Origin: Nakamurella sp. PAMC28650 | GTDB lineage: Bacteria; Actinomycetota; Actinomycetes; Mycobacteriales; Nakamurellaceae | Direction: 5' to 3' | DNA length: 64,000 nt | Assembly: GCF_014303395.1 (NCBI RefSeq) | Contig: NZ_CP060298.1 | Coordinates: 5,165,001 to 5,229,000, forward strand | In this document: positions 9,131 to 17,693 of the stretch, in pieces | How positions within the stretch are numbered: position 1 is the first letter of the stretch | Layout of the letters: each line of letters starts with the position of its first letter | Translations under genes and position numbers: made by a program | The notes under the pieces: model-generated | Databases searched by the model: none | Told to the model about the DNA's origin: nothing | Seen by the model: only the letters and a program-made list of their open reading frames with translations

Positions 9131-9874
9131 ATGACGAGGCGGCCGGCCGGCGAACTGACCGGCCTGGTCGTGGTGGTGACCGGGTCGACCGGAGCCGCCG
9201 GCCGCGCCACCGTGCAGGCGCTGGCCCAGGCCGGGGCCGAGGTGGTCGCCGTCGGCCGCGAGGAGCATCGGCTGGCATCGCTGTTCGAAGGGCTCGAGGG
9301 CGTGCACCCGCAGGTCGCCGAGCTCGCCGACGGTCCGCATTGCGAGGCCCTGGCCGAACGGATCCGTCGGCGGCACCACCGGATCGACGGCCTGGTCCAC
9401 CTGGTCGGGGGATGGCGGGGGGCTCCGAGATTCACCGCGAACACCGACGAGGACTGGGCGTTCCTGACGCACACCCTGATGGACAGCCTGCGCCACGTCA
9501 CGATGGCGTTCCACGACGACCTCGCGGCCTCGTCGGACGGTCGGATGGCGATCGTCTCCGCGACGGCCGTCGAGTCCCCCACGCCCGGTGGCGCCAGCTA
9601 CGCGGCGGTGAAGGCGGCCACCGAGGCCTGGATGCTCTCGATGGCCGAATCGTTCCGCCGCCTCCAGTCCCAGGCCAAGGTCGACCCGGTGCCGCAGCAC
9701 TCTGCCGCCACCACCCTGGTCATCAAGGCTCTGGTCGATCAGGGTATGCGAGACGCGAGCCCTGACAAGACGTTTGCCGGCTTCACCGACGTGCGGGACC
9801 TGGCCGCCCGGGTCGTCGACCTCTTCACCGAGGAAGCCGCCGACATCAACGGGGCCCGCATCTCGCTGATCTGA
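9131..9874 (+). CDS. Short-chain dehydrogenase/reductase (SDR)
   Basis: A 247-residue classical SDR that should oxidise or reduce a carbonyl/alcohol with NAD(P). The Rossmann glycine motif is TGSTGAAG (17-24). The catalytic residues are S143 (in IVSATA), Y157 and K161 (YAAVK). The C-terminal half is short and the substrate is unknown. The start is ATG 9131 with GAGG 5 nt upstream; the nearby ATGs at 9102 and 9117 are out of frame. It lies 36 bp after the DUF6421 gene and 92 bp before the aldolase gene, all on the same strand, so a three-gene cassette is likely. Confidence 0.9.
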   Translation: MTRRPAGELTGLVVVVTGSTGAAGRATVQALAQAGAEVVAVGREEHRLASLFEGLEGVHPQVAELADGPHCEALAERIRRRHHRIDGLVHLVGGWRGAPRFTANTDEDWAFLTHTLMDSLRHVTMAFHDDLAASSDGRMAIVSATAVESPTPGGASYAAVKAATEAWMLSMAESFRRLQSQAKVDPVPQHSAATTLVIKALVDQGMRDASPDKTFAGFTDVRDLAARVVDLFTEEAADINGARISLI

Positions 9875-9966
9875 CGCGCTGTCGGCTGGGATCCCGCCTT
9901 TCCTGCAGGTTGATCCATCCGGGGCAGCGGACGAAACCCTCCACCAACACTGGGACAATGGACTGC

Positions 9967-11031
9967 GTGAACAGACTCCATGACGTGACCCAACGAGGCT
10001 TCGCCTCGGACAACTATGCCGGGGTGCACCCGGAGGTGCTCGCCGCGATCGGCGAGGCCAACGGCGGCCATCAGGTCGCCTACGGCGAGGACCTCTACAC
10101 CGAGCATCTGCAGACCGTGATGGCCGGGCATTTCGGACCAGGGGTGCAGGCGTTCCCGGTGTTCAACGGTACGGGCGCGAATGTCCTTTCCCTGCAGTCG
10201 GTCCTTCCCCGCTGGGGGGCCGTCGTGTGCGCCGAGACGGCACACATCAACACCGATGAGAACGCTGCCCCGGAGCGGGTGGGTGGGTTGAAGCTGCTCA
10301 CCGTGCCGACCACCGACGGCAAGTTGACGCCGGACCTGATCGACCGTCAGGCCTGGGGGTGGGGTGACGAGCACCGCGCCCAGCCACTGGCGGTGTCCAT
10401 CACCCAGACCACCGAGCTCGGCACGGCCTACACGGTCGCGGAGATCTCGGCGATCGCCGAGCACGCGCACAGCAAAGGCATGTTGCTGCACGTCGACGGA
10501 GCCCGGATCGCCAATGCCGCTGCGTCTCTCGATGTACCCCTGGCCGCATTCACCTCGGACGCGGGCGTCGATCTGCTCTCCTTCGGAGGCACCAAGAACG
10601 GGCTGATGTACGGGGAGGTGGTCGTCGTCATGCGTCCGCAGGAACATGCTGCGGCGGCGGCATTGCCCTTCCTGCGCAAGATGAACATGCAACTGGCCAG
10701 CAAGATGCGATTCGTCTCGGCCCAGCTGATCGCGTTGCTGGAGGGCGACCTCTGGCTCCGGTCGGCCCAGCATGCGAACGCCATGGCGGCCCGCCTCGCC
10801 ACGGCGGTGAGGGGCCTCGACGGAGTACAGATCACCCAGGCCACCCAGGCCAACGCGGTCTTCGCCATTCTGGATCCGGTAGTGGCCAACCAGTTGCGCG
10901 AGGCGTTCCGGTTCTACGACTGGAACCCGGCGACCGGCGAGGTCAGGTGGATGTGTGCGTTCGACACCACCGAGGCGGACGTCGACGCCTTCGCCGGTGA
11001 GCTCCAGCGGTTGCTGAAGCAGGCGGCCTGA
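9967..11031 (+). CDS. Low-specificity L-threonine aldolase / beta-eliminating lyase family (PLP)
   Basis: A PLP fold-type I enzyme of about 354 residues that would cleave L-threonine or a similar beta-hydroxy amino acid to glycine and an aldehyde. Recognisable features are FASDNYAGVHPEV, ring-stacking H93 (in AETAHINTDE), D177 (in HVDGAR) and the Schiff-base lysine K210 in FGGTKNG. The start is uncertain. GTG 9967 is chosen because it begins just before the conserved N-terminus; ATG 9958 is three codons upstream, and a TTG at 9910 looks too long. It is the third gene of the DUF6421-SDR cassette, so its substrate may be more specialised than threonine. Confidence 0.88.
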   Translation: MNRLHDVTQRGFASDNYAGVHPEVLAAIGEANGGHQVAYGEDLYTEHLQTVMAGHFGPGVQAFPVFNGTGANVLSLQSVLPRWGAVVCAETAHINTDENAAPERVGGLKLLTVPTTDGKLTPDLIDRQAWGWGDEHRAQPLAVSITQTTELGTAYTVAEISAIAEHAHSKGMLLHVDGARIANAAASLDVPLAAFTSDAGVDLLSFGGTKNGLMYGEVVVVMRPQEHAAAAALPFLRKMNMQLASKMRFVSAQLIALLEGDLWLRSAQHANAMAARLATAVRGLDGVQITQATQANAVFAILDPVVANQLREAFRFYDWNPATGEVRWMCAFDTTEADVDAFAGELQRLLKQAA

Positions 11032-11038
11032 CGATGCC

Positions 11039-11076
11039 GAGCAAGGACCGTCATCTGCCGCGGTCGGTCCTTGCTC
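11039..11076. terminator. Bidirectional terminator hairpin between convergent genes
   Basis: GAGCAAGGACCG (11039-11050) and CGGTCCTTGCTC (11065-11076) form a perfect 12-bp stem with a 14-nt loop. It sits between the aldolase stop and the oppositely oriented transferase, and its right arm overlaps the transferase stop codon. There is no long T-run on either side. Confidence 0.6.
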
Positions 11077-11887
11077 AGTCCAGGGCCTTCATGTCGCGGA
11101 ACCACTTGACCGCGGCCAACGCCATGAAGCCGGCCGACGCCGCGAACAGCACTGCATAGACCCAGAAGAAGACCTGGGGTGCCGCCAGCAGGATGAACAC
11201 CACGCACAGCAGTCCGTAGTCGGTGGGGATGACCAGAAGCGACCGGACGAGGGATGTTCCGCCCCGGTCAAGGCCTTTGCCCGTTCTGGATTCGTACTGA
11301 CGCCGCAACTGATCGTTCAGGATCATGCCGAAGAACATCACCGCGGCGACCACGGTGAAGCCGATCGGGATCAGCAGCGCGGCGCGCGGCACCTGGATGA
11401 AACGGTAGGCGCTGATCAGCACGGCCAGGTGCAGACTCGAGATCTTGGTGGCGTCGACCATGTGATCGAGCCACTCGCCGGACGGCCTGCCGCCGCCCTG
11501 CAGGCGAGCGAGCTGTCCGTCTGCGGCATCGAATGCGTAGCCAAGGACCAAGCAGAGGAAGACCAGGATGCCCAGCCACCAACTCGGCCGGACGACTGCG
11601 ATCAGCGCGACGCCGGCAAATGAGAAAAGGGCGCTGATCGCGGTCACCATGTTGGGGGTCAGCCGAAGCCGGAAAGCCTCCGCGGCAATCAGTCGACCGA
11701 GGCGGCGATTCACGAAGCGTGAATAGGCGGGCGCCCCTTTGGACGGCTTCTGGGCGGCGGCCAACGCTCGGACGATTTCCCGGTAGGACGACCGGGGAGT
11801 TGGACCGGAGGCCACTTTTGCGTCGACATCGGGCAACGGCCGGGAGGCGTCGCCTGCTCGCGTCGTCAGGTCGTTGGACGTGGTCAC
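11075..11887 (-). CDS. CDP-alcohol phosphatidyltransferase family protein
   Basis: The 270-residue membrane enzyme carries the complete CDP-alcohol phosphotransferase signature: D120-x2-D123-G124-x2-A127-R128-x8-G137-x3-D141-x3-D145. It transfers a phospho-alcohol or phosphatidyl group from a CDP-linked donor. Hydrophobic spans lie near 80-118, 150-200 and 215-255. The acceptor cannot be named, since phosphatidylglycerophosphate, phosphatidylinositol and archaetidyl-type synthases share the motif. The start is GTG 11887, with GGGAGGT 8 nt upstream; the frame stays open to 12118, but that extension is Cys/Trp-rich and does not look coding. The gene diverges from the glycosyltransferase, and lipid glycosylation could link the two. 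Confidence 0.87.
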   Translation of the reverse strand: MTTSNDLTTRAGDASRPLPDVDAKVASGPTPRSSYREIVRALAAAQKPSKGAPAYSRFVNRRLGRLIAAEAFRLRLTPNMVTAISALFSFAGVALIAVVRPSWWLGILVFLCLVLGYAFDAADGQLARLQGGGRPSGEWLDHMVDATKISSLHLAVLISAYRFIQVPRAALLIPIGFTVVAAVMFFGMILNDQLRRQYESRTGKGLDRGGTSLVRSLLVIPTDYGLLCVVFILLAAPQVFFWVYAVLFAASAGFMALAAVKWFRDMKALD

Positions 11888-12318
11888 CGGCTCAGACCTC
11901 CCAGCTGGGGAGAAGGTCAAGACTCGTCCACCGCTGCATGCTGTTTCGGGTTCTGCCACACCACACGTCGATGCACCCTGTCCATTCGTTACAACAAGTA
12001 GCCAGTCATCGCGCCAACGTTGGACAGACATCCCGGGCCAGGCCTCGGCGTGGCCACAACAATCTAACACTGCGTGGTTTCTACTGGGCGGATCAGGTGA
12101 ATGCGTCTGGAATTTCACACCATCGGGTGAAAATACTTACTGAAAGCGACGGCATCTGTGCGACGCGTCAGGTCAAATGGCACTTTGCTCGGTCATTTAC
12201 TCTCCCCAGGCGCGGCGCCGTCGAACCCCGGCCGGCCCCGATGAGACACTGCGGGGGCAGCGGCCACGACTCGGCCCACCCGGCGCGAGGACACAGAACG
12301 CAAGGACACCCCCACGCG
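11888..12318. other. Divergent intergenic region (431 bp)
   Basis: No gene is supported here. The segment is noticeably more A/T-rich between about 12060 and 12200 than its surroundings, as expected for two divergent promoters. A small inverted repeat TTTCAC (12113-12118) / GTGAAA (12127-12132) lies inside it. I could not assign a convincing -35/-10 pair. Confidence 0.5.
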
Positions 12319-13443
12319 ATGACCCGACCTCAGCGGCTGATCTTCCTGCATTCGTCCGACGAGCTCTACGGCGCGGACCGAATGCTGCTGGAGATGGTCG
12401 CCGCAGCCGGGGTGGACACCGACGTCGAGGTCTGGTTGCCGAACGACCTGGCCCACCCCGCCACCCCGCTCTGCCAGGAGTTGGCGGCGCGCAACGTGCC
12501 GGTCCGTCATCTTGCGTTGCCCGTCATGCGGCGCGCGTATCAGAATCCTCGAGGTCTGGCCGTCCTGGCGATGAAGTCGTTGCGCCTGGTGGGCTTGCTC
12601 AGATCGGCCCGGCCAGACGCGGTGTATTGCACGACCAGCGCCGTGCTGCTGGCCGCGCCGGTGGCCAGGCTGGCCAGGGTTCCGCACGTCGTCGGGCACT
12701 TCCAGGAGATCTGGTCGCGCTCGGATCGGACCATCATCGGCCTGCCGGCGCGGGCGTGCCACTCCCTGCTGTCGATCTCGGAGGCCGTCAGTCGGTCGCT
12801 GCCCAGGAGCGTGCGCAGTCGCACGGTGGTCGTACCCAACGGCACACCGGAGCCGTTGCGGATGGTGCCGCTGACCGGTCGATCCGGAGCGCTCATCTTC
12901 CTGGTGGCCAGTCGCTGGAACGCTTGGAAGGGCCATCAGACCCTGCTGGCCGCCTGGGATCTCGCCGGCTCCCCCGGTCGACTCGTGGTGCTGGGGGGCG
13001 CCCCACCCAGCGGAGAGTCCGTCGACGTGGTAGCCGTCGCGACCGCACTGGAGCGACCCGAGTCGGTCTCGATCGTCGGGGAGGTCACCGACCCGTCCGG
13101 CTACATCGAGGCGGCCGACGTCGTCATCATGCCGTCGGACGCTCCTGAACCCTTCGGATTGGTGGCCATCGAAGCCTTCGCCAGAGGGCGACCGGTGATC
13201 GCGAGCGCCGCCGGCGGCCTCCTGGACATCGTCTCCGACGGTACGGACGGCTGGCTCTTCCCTCCGGGCGACGCAGCGGCACTGGCCGGCGTCCTGTCCT
13301 CGTTGACGCGGGAGTCGGTCGTTTCCGCCGGAGCTCAGGGCCGCCGCACGTATGAGGCCCGATTCACGGTCGAACGTTTCGCCCAGGCCTGGCGGGCGGC
13401 CGTATTCTCAGGCTGGCAGGTCGAAAAGGCCTCCACCGACTGA
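12319..13443 (+). CDS. GT4-family glycosyltransferase
   Basis: A 374-residue GT-B glycosyltransferase that transfers a sugar from a nucleotide donor with retention. The N-terminal Rossmann domain starts LIFLHSSDELYGADRMLLEM, the form seen in enzymes that build cell-envelope glycans. The C-terminal donor site has NAWKGHQTLL and the E-x7-E motif EPFGLVAIEAFARG near residues 275-290. The start is ATG 12319 with AAGGACA about 12 nt upstream; the open frame reaches back to 11719 only by chance. It ends 10 bp before the convergent molybdopterin oxidoreductase, and CCGACT-gaga-AGTCGG around 13436-13451 may end its transcript. Donor and acceptor are unknown. Confidence 0.88.
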   Translation: MTRPQRLIFLHSSDELYGADRMLLEMVAAAGVDTDVEVWLPNDLAHPATPLCQELAARNVPVRHLALPVMRRAYQNPRGLAVLAMKSLRLVGLLRSARPDAVYCTTSAVLLAAPVARLARVPHVVGHFQEIWSRSDRTIIGLPARACHSLLSISEAVSRSLPRSVRSRTVVVPNGTPEPLRMVPLTGRSGALIFLVASRWNAWKGHQTLLAAWDLAGSPGRLVVLGGAPPSGESVDVVAVATALERPESVSIVGEVTDPSGYIEAADVVIMPSDAPEPFGLVAIEAFARGRPVIASAAGGLLDIVSDGTDGWLFPPGDAAALAGVLSSLTRESVVSAGAQGRRTYEARFTVERFAQAWRAAVFSGWQVEKASTD

Positions 13444-13453
13444 GAAGTCGGCC

Positions 13454-14452
13454 TCACTGCAACGGCACCGGCGACTCCAGCCACCACGGCCGCTGGTCGT
13501 GATCGACTCGCACGACCCACTTCACCCAGTGGAAGCCGCGCCGGCCCGGCACGACCAGCCGGACCGGGGCACCGTGCCCGGGCGAGAGGACCGAGCCGCC
13601 CACGGCCACAGCGAGCAGCAGGTCGTCGGTCAACGGAAGCCGCCGCGAGTATCCGGTCGCGCTCGTCACCTCCACGCTGCCGGTGGCGCCGTCCGGCAGC
13701 AGACGTCGGAGCCGCACGCCGGTCCAGGCCTGCTCGGCCCACCAGCCGCCGGTGCAGTCGATGATCGCCGTGACCGTGTCGCCGTAGGCGGCCAACTCGG
13801 GCAGTGTCAAGTCCTTCGAGGTGCCGGACGAGGTCAGCGTCAGGCGGAAGGTGCCCTGATCGATCGACGGAACGGCGTCCAGCAGCCAGGAGGTGTTCGG
13901 CATCGCGGCCGGGTCACCGGACCCGGTCTGGTAGGAGCCGGTCGACCGCCGCCGGGCACCGGGAAGGTCGAGCAGGTGGGCCGTCCCCTCGATGGCCGCG
14001 TACAGACCGCCGGCCGCGGCCACCAGAAGGCCGCCGCGCAACGCGAAGCGTCTGGACAGGTCGACGACCCGTGGTCGGGTATGCCGCCGCCGGACGTGCA
14101 GGGCGGCGGGCACCAGCGCGACCAGCGCCGCGCCGACATGCACCTGGAGCGCAGTGATCCCGAAGGCGGAGACCAGCAGCCCGGTGCTGTGGGCCAGACC
14201 GGTCAGCAGCGCCACCACGACGGCCAGCGCCAGCAGCAGGGACGTCAACCGGCCCGCCCGACGACGACGCAGGCCACGTCTGGCGATGGTGGATTTCCAG
14301 GGCACCAGCAGCAACAGCATCATTCCGACGACGCCGTGCGCGATCACCACCAGGCTGATCGGCCCGCTGCCCACCAGGAAGGTCACCGCGCCGGTAAGGA
14401 CGGCCAGCGGTAGAAGTGCCAGGAGCGCGAGGTTGGTGCGGCGCCCGGCCAT
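13454..14452 (-). CDS. Membrane-anchored molybdopterin-dependent oxidoreductase (sulfite-oxidase fold)
   Basis: The 332-residue protein fuses four hydrophobic segments (about 6-27, 31-51, 68-86 and 92-112) to a soluble sulfite-oxidase/MsrP-type domain. The molybdenum-ligating cysteine is C233 in IDCTGGWWAEQAWTG, and PGRRGFHWVKWV near the C-terminus is the expected cofactor contact. Histidines in the membrane part (AHGVVG, QVHVGA, ALHV) could bind haem, so a quinol-linked oxidoreductase is plausible. The substrate is not predictable. The start is ATG 14452 (GTG 14455 adjoins it); upstream residues of the open frame look non-coding and overlap the promoter region of the divergent gene. Confidence 0.83.
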   Translation of the reverse strand: MAGRRTNLALLALLPLAVLTGAVTFLVGSGPISLVVIAHGVVGMMLLLLVPWKSTIARRGLRRRRAGRLTSLLLALAVVVALLTGLAHSTGLLVSAFGITALQVHVGAALVALVPAALHVRRRHTRPRVVDLSRRFALRGGLLVAAAGGLYAAIEGTAHLLDLPGARRRSTGSYQTGSGDPAAMPNTSWLLDAVPSIDQGTFRLTLTSSGTSKDLTLPELAAYGDTVTAIIDCTGGWWAEQAWTGVRLRRLLPDGATGSVEVTSATGYSRRLPLTDDLLLAVAVGGSVLSPGHGAPVRLVVPGRRGFHWVKWVVRVDHDQRPWWLESPVPLQ

Positions 14453-14505
14453 CACCCGACGATACGGGGACGTCGGACTGGGCTCTGATTTGTCTAGACA
14501 TCCTG

Positions 14506-14535
14506 TTGACAGCCAAGTCATCGAACCGTCAGAGT
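14506..14535 (+). promoter_or_regulatory. Sigma-A-like promoter candidate for the IolE-like gene
   Basis: TTGACA at 14506-14511 matches the -35 consensus exactly. Eighteen nt later CAGAGT (14530-14535) has A2 and T6 of a weak -10 box. It would leave a leader of about 125 nt before the start at 14668. Confidence 0.35.
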
Positions 14536-14667
14536 AGGGGTGCGCCCGGCGGTCACCCGGCTCCCCGTCCATCCCCCTCAACGAAGAGGTTCCATGCGAA
14601 TCGAACTCGGTGTCGACAGATCCGCCCCGTCCCCCCTCCTCGGCGGATCTCGCCGGGACCGCATCTG

Positions 14668-15546
14668 ATGACCGCCATGGACCGCATCGGGGCCGCGCCG
14701 ATCTCCTGGGGGGTGTGCGAGGTACCGGGGTGGGGATACCAGCTGCCACCGGATCTCGTCCTGACCCAGATGCGCGAACTCGGGATCACCGCCACCGAGT
14801 TCGGACCGGACACCTTCCTGCCGGCCGATCCGGCCGCGAAGGTGACAACCCTTGCTGCACACGGCCTGCACGCCGTCGGTGGGTTCGTACCGGTACTGCT
14901 GCACGAATCGTCCCACGATCCGCTGCCGGGTCTGGAGCGCGAACTGGACGCCTTCGTCGCGGCCGGGGCGGGCACCCTGGTGCTGGCCGCCTCGACCGGG
15001 GTGGACGGCTACGACGACCGCCCCGACCTCGACGAAGCGGGATGGCGGCGACTGCTGCACAACCTGGACCGTCTCGCGGCGGCCGCCACTGCGCGGGGCG
15101 TCGTCCCGACCCTGCACCCGCACGTGGGCACCATGATCGAGAAGCCGGCCGAGGTCGATCGGGTGCTCGGTGGTTCCGGCATCGCCCTGACCCTGGACAC
15201 CGGGCACCTGATGATCGGCGGCAACGACGTGGTCTCCCTCGCCGCGTCGGCGCCCGACCGCATCGCCCACACCCATCTCAAGGACGTCAGAGCCGACCTG
15301 GCCCAACGGGTGCAACGGGGCGAGATCACCTACACCGAGGCGGTCGCAGCCGGTCTGTACGTGCCGCTCGGTACCGGAGACGTCGATCTCCTGGGCATCC
15401 TGGGCATCCTGGAGAACGCCGGTTACGCAGGCTGGTACGTGATGGAGCAGGACACCATCTTGTCCGGACCAGAGCAGGCCGTCGACGCCCTGGCCGACGT
15501 GGCCGCCTCGCTCGCCTTCCTGACGGGCGCACTGATCCCGGCCTGA
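14668..15546 (+). CDS. IolE-like sugar isomerase/dehydratase (TIM barrel)
   Basis: The 292-residue protein belongs to the xylose-isomerase-like TIM barrels (AP endonuclease 2 superfamily). Its N-terminus RIGAAPISWGVCEVPGWG followed by TEFGPDTFLPAD closely resembles inosose dehydratase. Metal-ligand positions appear in TLHPHVGT, TLDTGHLMIGG, HTHLKDV and VMEQD. A role in inositol or related polyol breakdown is likely. It stands alone, about 7 kb from the true iol island, and is a second IolE-type gene besides the one at 22361. The start is ATG 14668; ATG 14677 is an alternative, and neither has a strong ribosome binding site. Confidence 0.82.
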   Translation: MTAMDRIGAAPISWGVCEVPGWGYQLPPDLVLTQMRELGITATEFGPDTFLPADPAAKVTTLAAHGLHAVGGFVPVLLHESSHDPLPGLERELDAFVAAGAGTLVLAASTGVDGYDDRPDLDEAGWRRLLHNLDRLAAAATARGVVPTLHPHVGTMIEKPAEVDRVLGGSGIALTLDTGHLMIGGNDVVSLAASAPDRIAHTHLKDVRADLAQRVQRGEITYTEAVAAGLYVPLGTGDVDLLGILGILENAGYAGWYVMEQDTILSGPEQAVDALADVAASLAFLTGALIPA

Positions 15547-15596
15547 CCCGCGCCTGGTCGGGCGCAGGGGCTGCTCAACGGCGGCTCAGCGGCGGC

Positions 15597-17447
15597 TCAG
15601 TGGCACGAGGCGGTGTCGGGTTGGGTCGCTGATTTGTCCACGATGCTCTGGTAGGGACCGGTGATGCCGCCGCTGGCTGCGATCGGCGGCGCGCCGAACG
15701 TGGTGAGGAAGAAGTTCACCAGCTTGGCGACCGGCGTGGGAATCTGGTACCCGATCCCGTAGCCGAGTTGGGCGTTGATGGCCGCAAGCCGGCAGGGAAC
15801 CGCGGCTTCCGAGGAGGCCGCTGTCACCCCGATCCGCACGACCAGGGAGAGCCAGGCCCCGGCGGAGAATCCGAGGAGCCCGAGCCCGACCGTCAATTTC
15901 GCCTGGTACCCGAATTCCAACGCGACCGGGGCGATGCCCACGGCTTGGATCGAGTCCAGCAAGGAGGTCTGGGTGGCGAAGTTGTCGGCGTTGGTGACGG
16001 TCTGGGTGAGGCCGTGGATCCCGAAACCCAGTGTCCCACCGAACGAGTAGTCGCCGGTGGCGCTGATCGACCCAGGTGAGGCGAACGCGGTGGACAGGCT
16101 GAAGGTCTGCTCCACCCGGGCCGTCAGCGGCAACGCGAATCCGCCGATCGGCACCGTGAACGCCACCGGCACCTGCACTCGCTGCCGGGCCACGTTGCCT
16201 TTGACCCCGGCGGTGGAGGCCGCGTTGAACTGGATCCCGATGCCGGCAGCGCCGTGCAGTTCGATTGCTGCTTCGGTGACCTTTCCGCCTGCGATGTGCA
16301 GGCGGAAGGCCACCGACGGGGCGCTCAGGTGCAGGGTGAGAGTCGCCGAGACCCGCATTCCGGCGTGGTCGTACGACAGCTTGACACCGGCTCCCCCGGC
16401 GCAGCAGAACGACGTCAGGGCGTAGGCCCCGACGTCGTCGGTGGCTGGAGTGCTCACCGGTAGCGGGAGAACACCGGACCCGGGGACCGCCGGCGCCGGC
16501 AGTCGGTCCGCTGCGATCGCCGCTGCGTGGTGCGCCCCCGTGAAATCAGCCGGCTCGACGGCTGCGCCGAACTCGACGGTGGGCAACCGGAAGCCACCGG
16601 GCTCGGTGGCCGGTGTGACCTGGCCGGACCCGGCCGGCGGGCTGGTGGACGGAGCGGTGGTGAACGGAGCGCTGACGGACAGAGCGCTGACGGACGGAGC
16701 GCTGACGGACGGAGCGCTGACGGACGGAGCGGTGGTATCCGGAGCGGTTCCGGGTGCCGGTACCGATCCCGGCGCGACCGACGGCCCGGGCGCGACCCCG
16801 CCCGAGGAGACAACCGACGACCCGGCGGCGGATACCGGCGTCGGAGCCGCAGCAGAGTCCGTCGGCGTCACGGCCGGGTTCTCGTCGGTGCTGGACAGCA
16901 GTCCCGGCCGGGTGGGCGTGGCATAGGCCAGGGCAGAATCCAAGGGCACCGGAGCGGTGGAGTCGAAATTGCCGTCGCGCACCACATCGGTGATGTCCAC
17001 CGGACCGAGCACGACCTGCCGGTTGCCGCCGACCGTGGTGACGGCCAGGATGCGCCCGGCGCCCAGACCGCTGGCGAGCATGACCTTTCCGGGCTGAAGG
17101 TCTGCGACATGGGCAGCGGTTCCCTTGATCGTCCAGATCATCCCGTCGGCGCTGACCGATTCCACCGCCGATGCCCCGCCCCCGACCAATACGACGTCCC
17201 TCTGATAGGCGATCGAGGCGTCCGACTTCGGGCTGGCACCGTAGGCCAGCTCCGCTGCCGCGAGGGTGGCGGCGGCCGGAGCGGTGGCGGCCGACCTCGG
17301 CGGGACGGCCGACACGGCTGCGGTGGGGACGCCGCCCGTGGTACATCCGGCGAGCAGCGAAGCGGTCAGCACGACGGCCGCCCAGCAGCACTTGCTGCCT
17401 GTTGTCGGCCGGGGGACGTTCGACGCGGGAGCCTTGAGGTAGGGCAT
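15597..17447 (-). CDS. Large secreted lipoprotein of unknown function
   Basis: About 616 residues. The signal peptide ends in lipobox LLAGC, so the mature protein should be anchored at Cys35 on the outer face of the membrane. Residues to about 170 form a first small domain. A long Pro/Ser/Thr/Ala linker follows, including a run of SAPSV pentapeptides. The C-terminal 280 residues are Gly/Ala-rich and beta-like, with several cysteines (FCC, PCR, final SCH). I recognise no family. The start is ATG 17447 with GAGG 6-7 nt upstream; GTG 17459 would add four residues. It shares its promoter region with the divergent DUF4242 gene. Confidence 0.8.
   Translation of the reverse strand: MPYLKAPASNVPRPTTGSKCCWAAVVLTASLLAGCTTGGVPTAAVSAVPPRSAATAPAAATLAAAELAYGASPKSDASIAYQRDVVLVGGGASAVESVSADGMIWTIKGTAAHVADLQPGKVMLASGLGAGRILAVTTVGGNRQVVLGPVDITDVVRDGNFDSTAPVPLDSALAYATPTRPGLLSSTDENPAVTPTDSAAAPTPVSAAGSSVVSSGGVAPGPSVAPGSVPAPGTAPDTTAPSVSAPSVSAPSVSALSVSAPFTTAPSTSPPAGSGQVTPATEPGGFRLPTVEFGAAVEPADFTGAHHAAAIAADRLPAPAVPGSGVLPLPVSTPATDDVGAYALTSFCCAGGAGVKLSYDHAGMRVSATLTLHLSAPSVAFRLHIAGGKVTEAAIELHGAAGIGIQFNAASTAGVKGNVARQRVQVPVAFTVPIGGFALPLTARVEQTFSLSTAFASPGSISATGDYSFGGTLGFGIHGLTQTVTNADNFATQTSLLDSIQAVGIAPVALEFGYQAKLTVGLGLLGFSAGAWLSLVVRIGVTAASSEAAVPCRLAAINAQLGYGIGYQIPTPVAKLVNFFLTTFGAPPIAASGGITGPYQSIVDKSATQPDTASCH
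16666..16725 (-). repeat. Four tandem 15-bp repeats inside the lipoprotein linker
   Basis: The unit GGAGCGCTGACGGAC occurs at 16666-16680, 16681-16695 (first base A), 16696-16710 and 16711-16725. It keeps the reading frame and encodes the SAPSV/SALSV pentapeptides of the linker. Copy number could vary by slippage without breaking the gene. Confidence 0.9.
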
Positions 17448-17560
17448 GTGGAACCTCACTGTGAACGAAGCTTTGAGTGACCCGAAACCGTTGGTGCGAC
17501 AGGTCTGCCGAGGACGAAGATGCCCGGACGACGAACGCTAGCGCCGCACGCACGCCGGCC

Positions 17561-17661
17561 GTACCCGTAGGACTACGCGGACGCCACCCGTTTGTTCCGT
17601 CCCCGGCCCTGCGCAGCTGCCGGCCGAGATCCACGTAACGGCCCCGTAGTTCTACGGGTAC
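17561..17661. promoter_or_regulatory. Pair of CGTAG-NN-CTACG palindromes in a divergent promoter region
   Basis: CGTAGGACTACG lies at 17566-17577 and CGTAGTTCTACG at 17645-17656. Their flanks are also related, so 17561-17580 and 17642-17661 form a 20-bp inverted repeat with two mismatches. The right copy is 37 bp before the DUF4242 start and the left copy about 118 bp before the lipoprotein start. Two identical half-site pairs of this kind suggest binding sites for one regulator; the LAL-type LuxR protein encoded at 19181 is a candidate by proximity only. Confidence 0.55.
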
Positions 17662-17693
17662 CCCACCCGCGACCCGGGCCTAGTTTTCTCGGC

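Noticed and set aside
11888-12118. N-terminal extension of the CDP-alcohol transferase
   Set aside because: The extension has a non-coding composition, and GTG 11887 has a near-ideal ribosome binding site.
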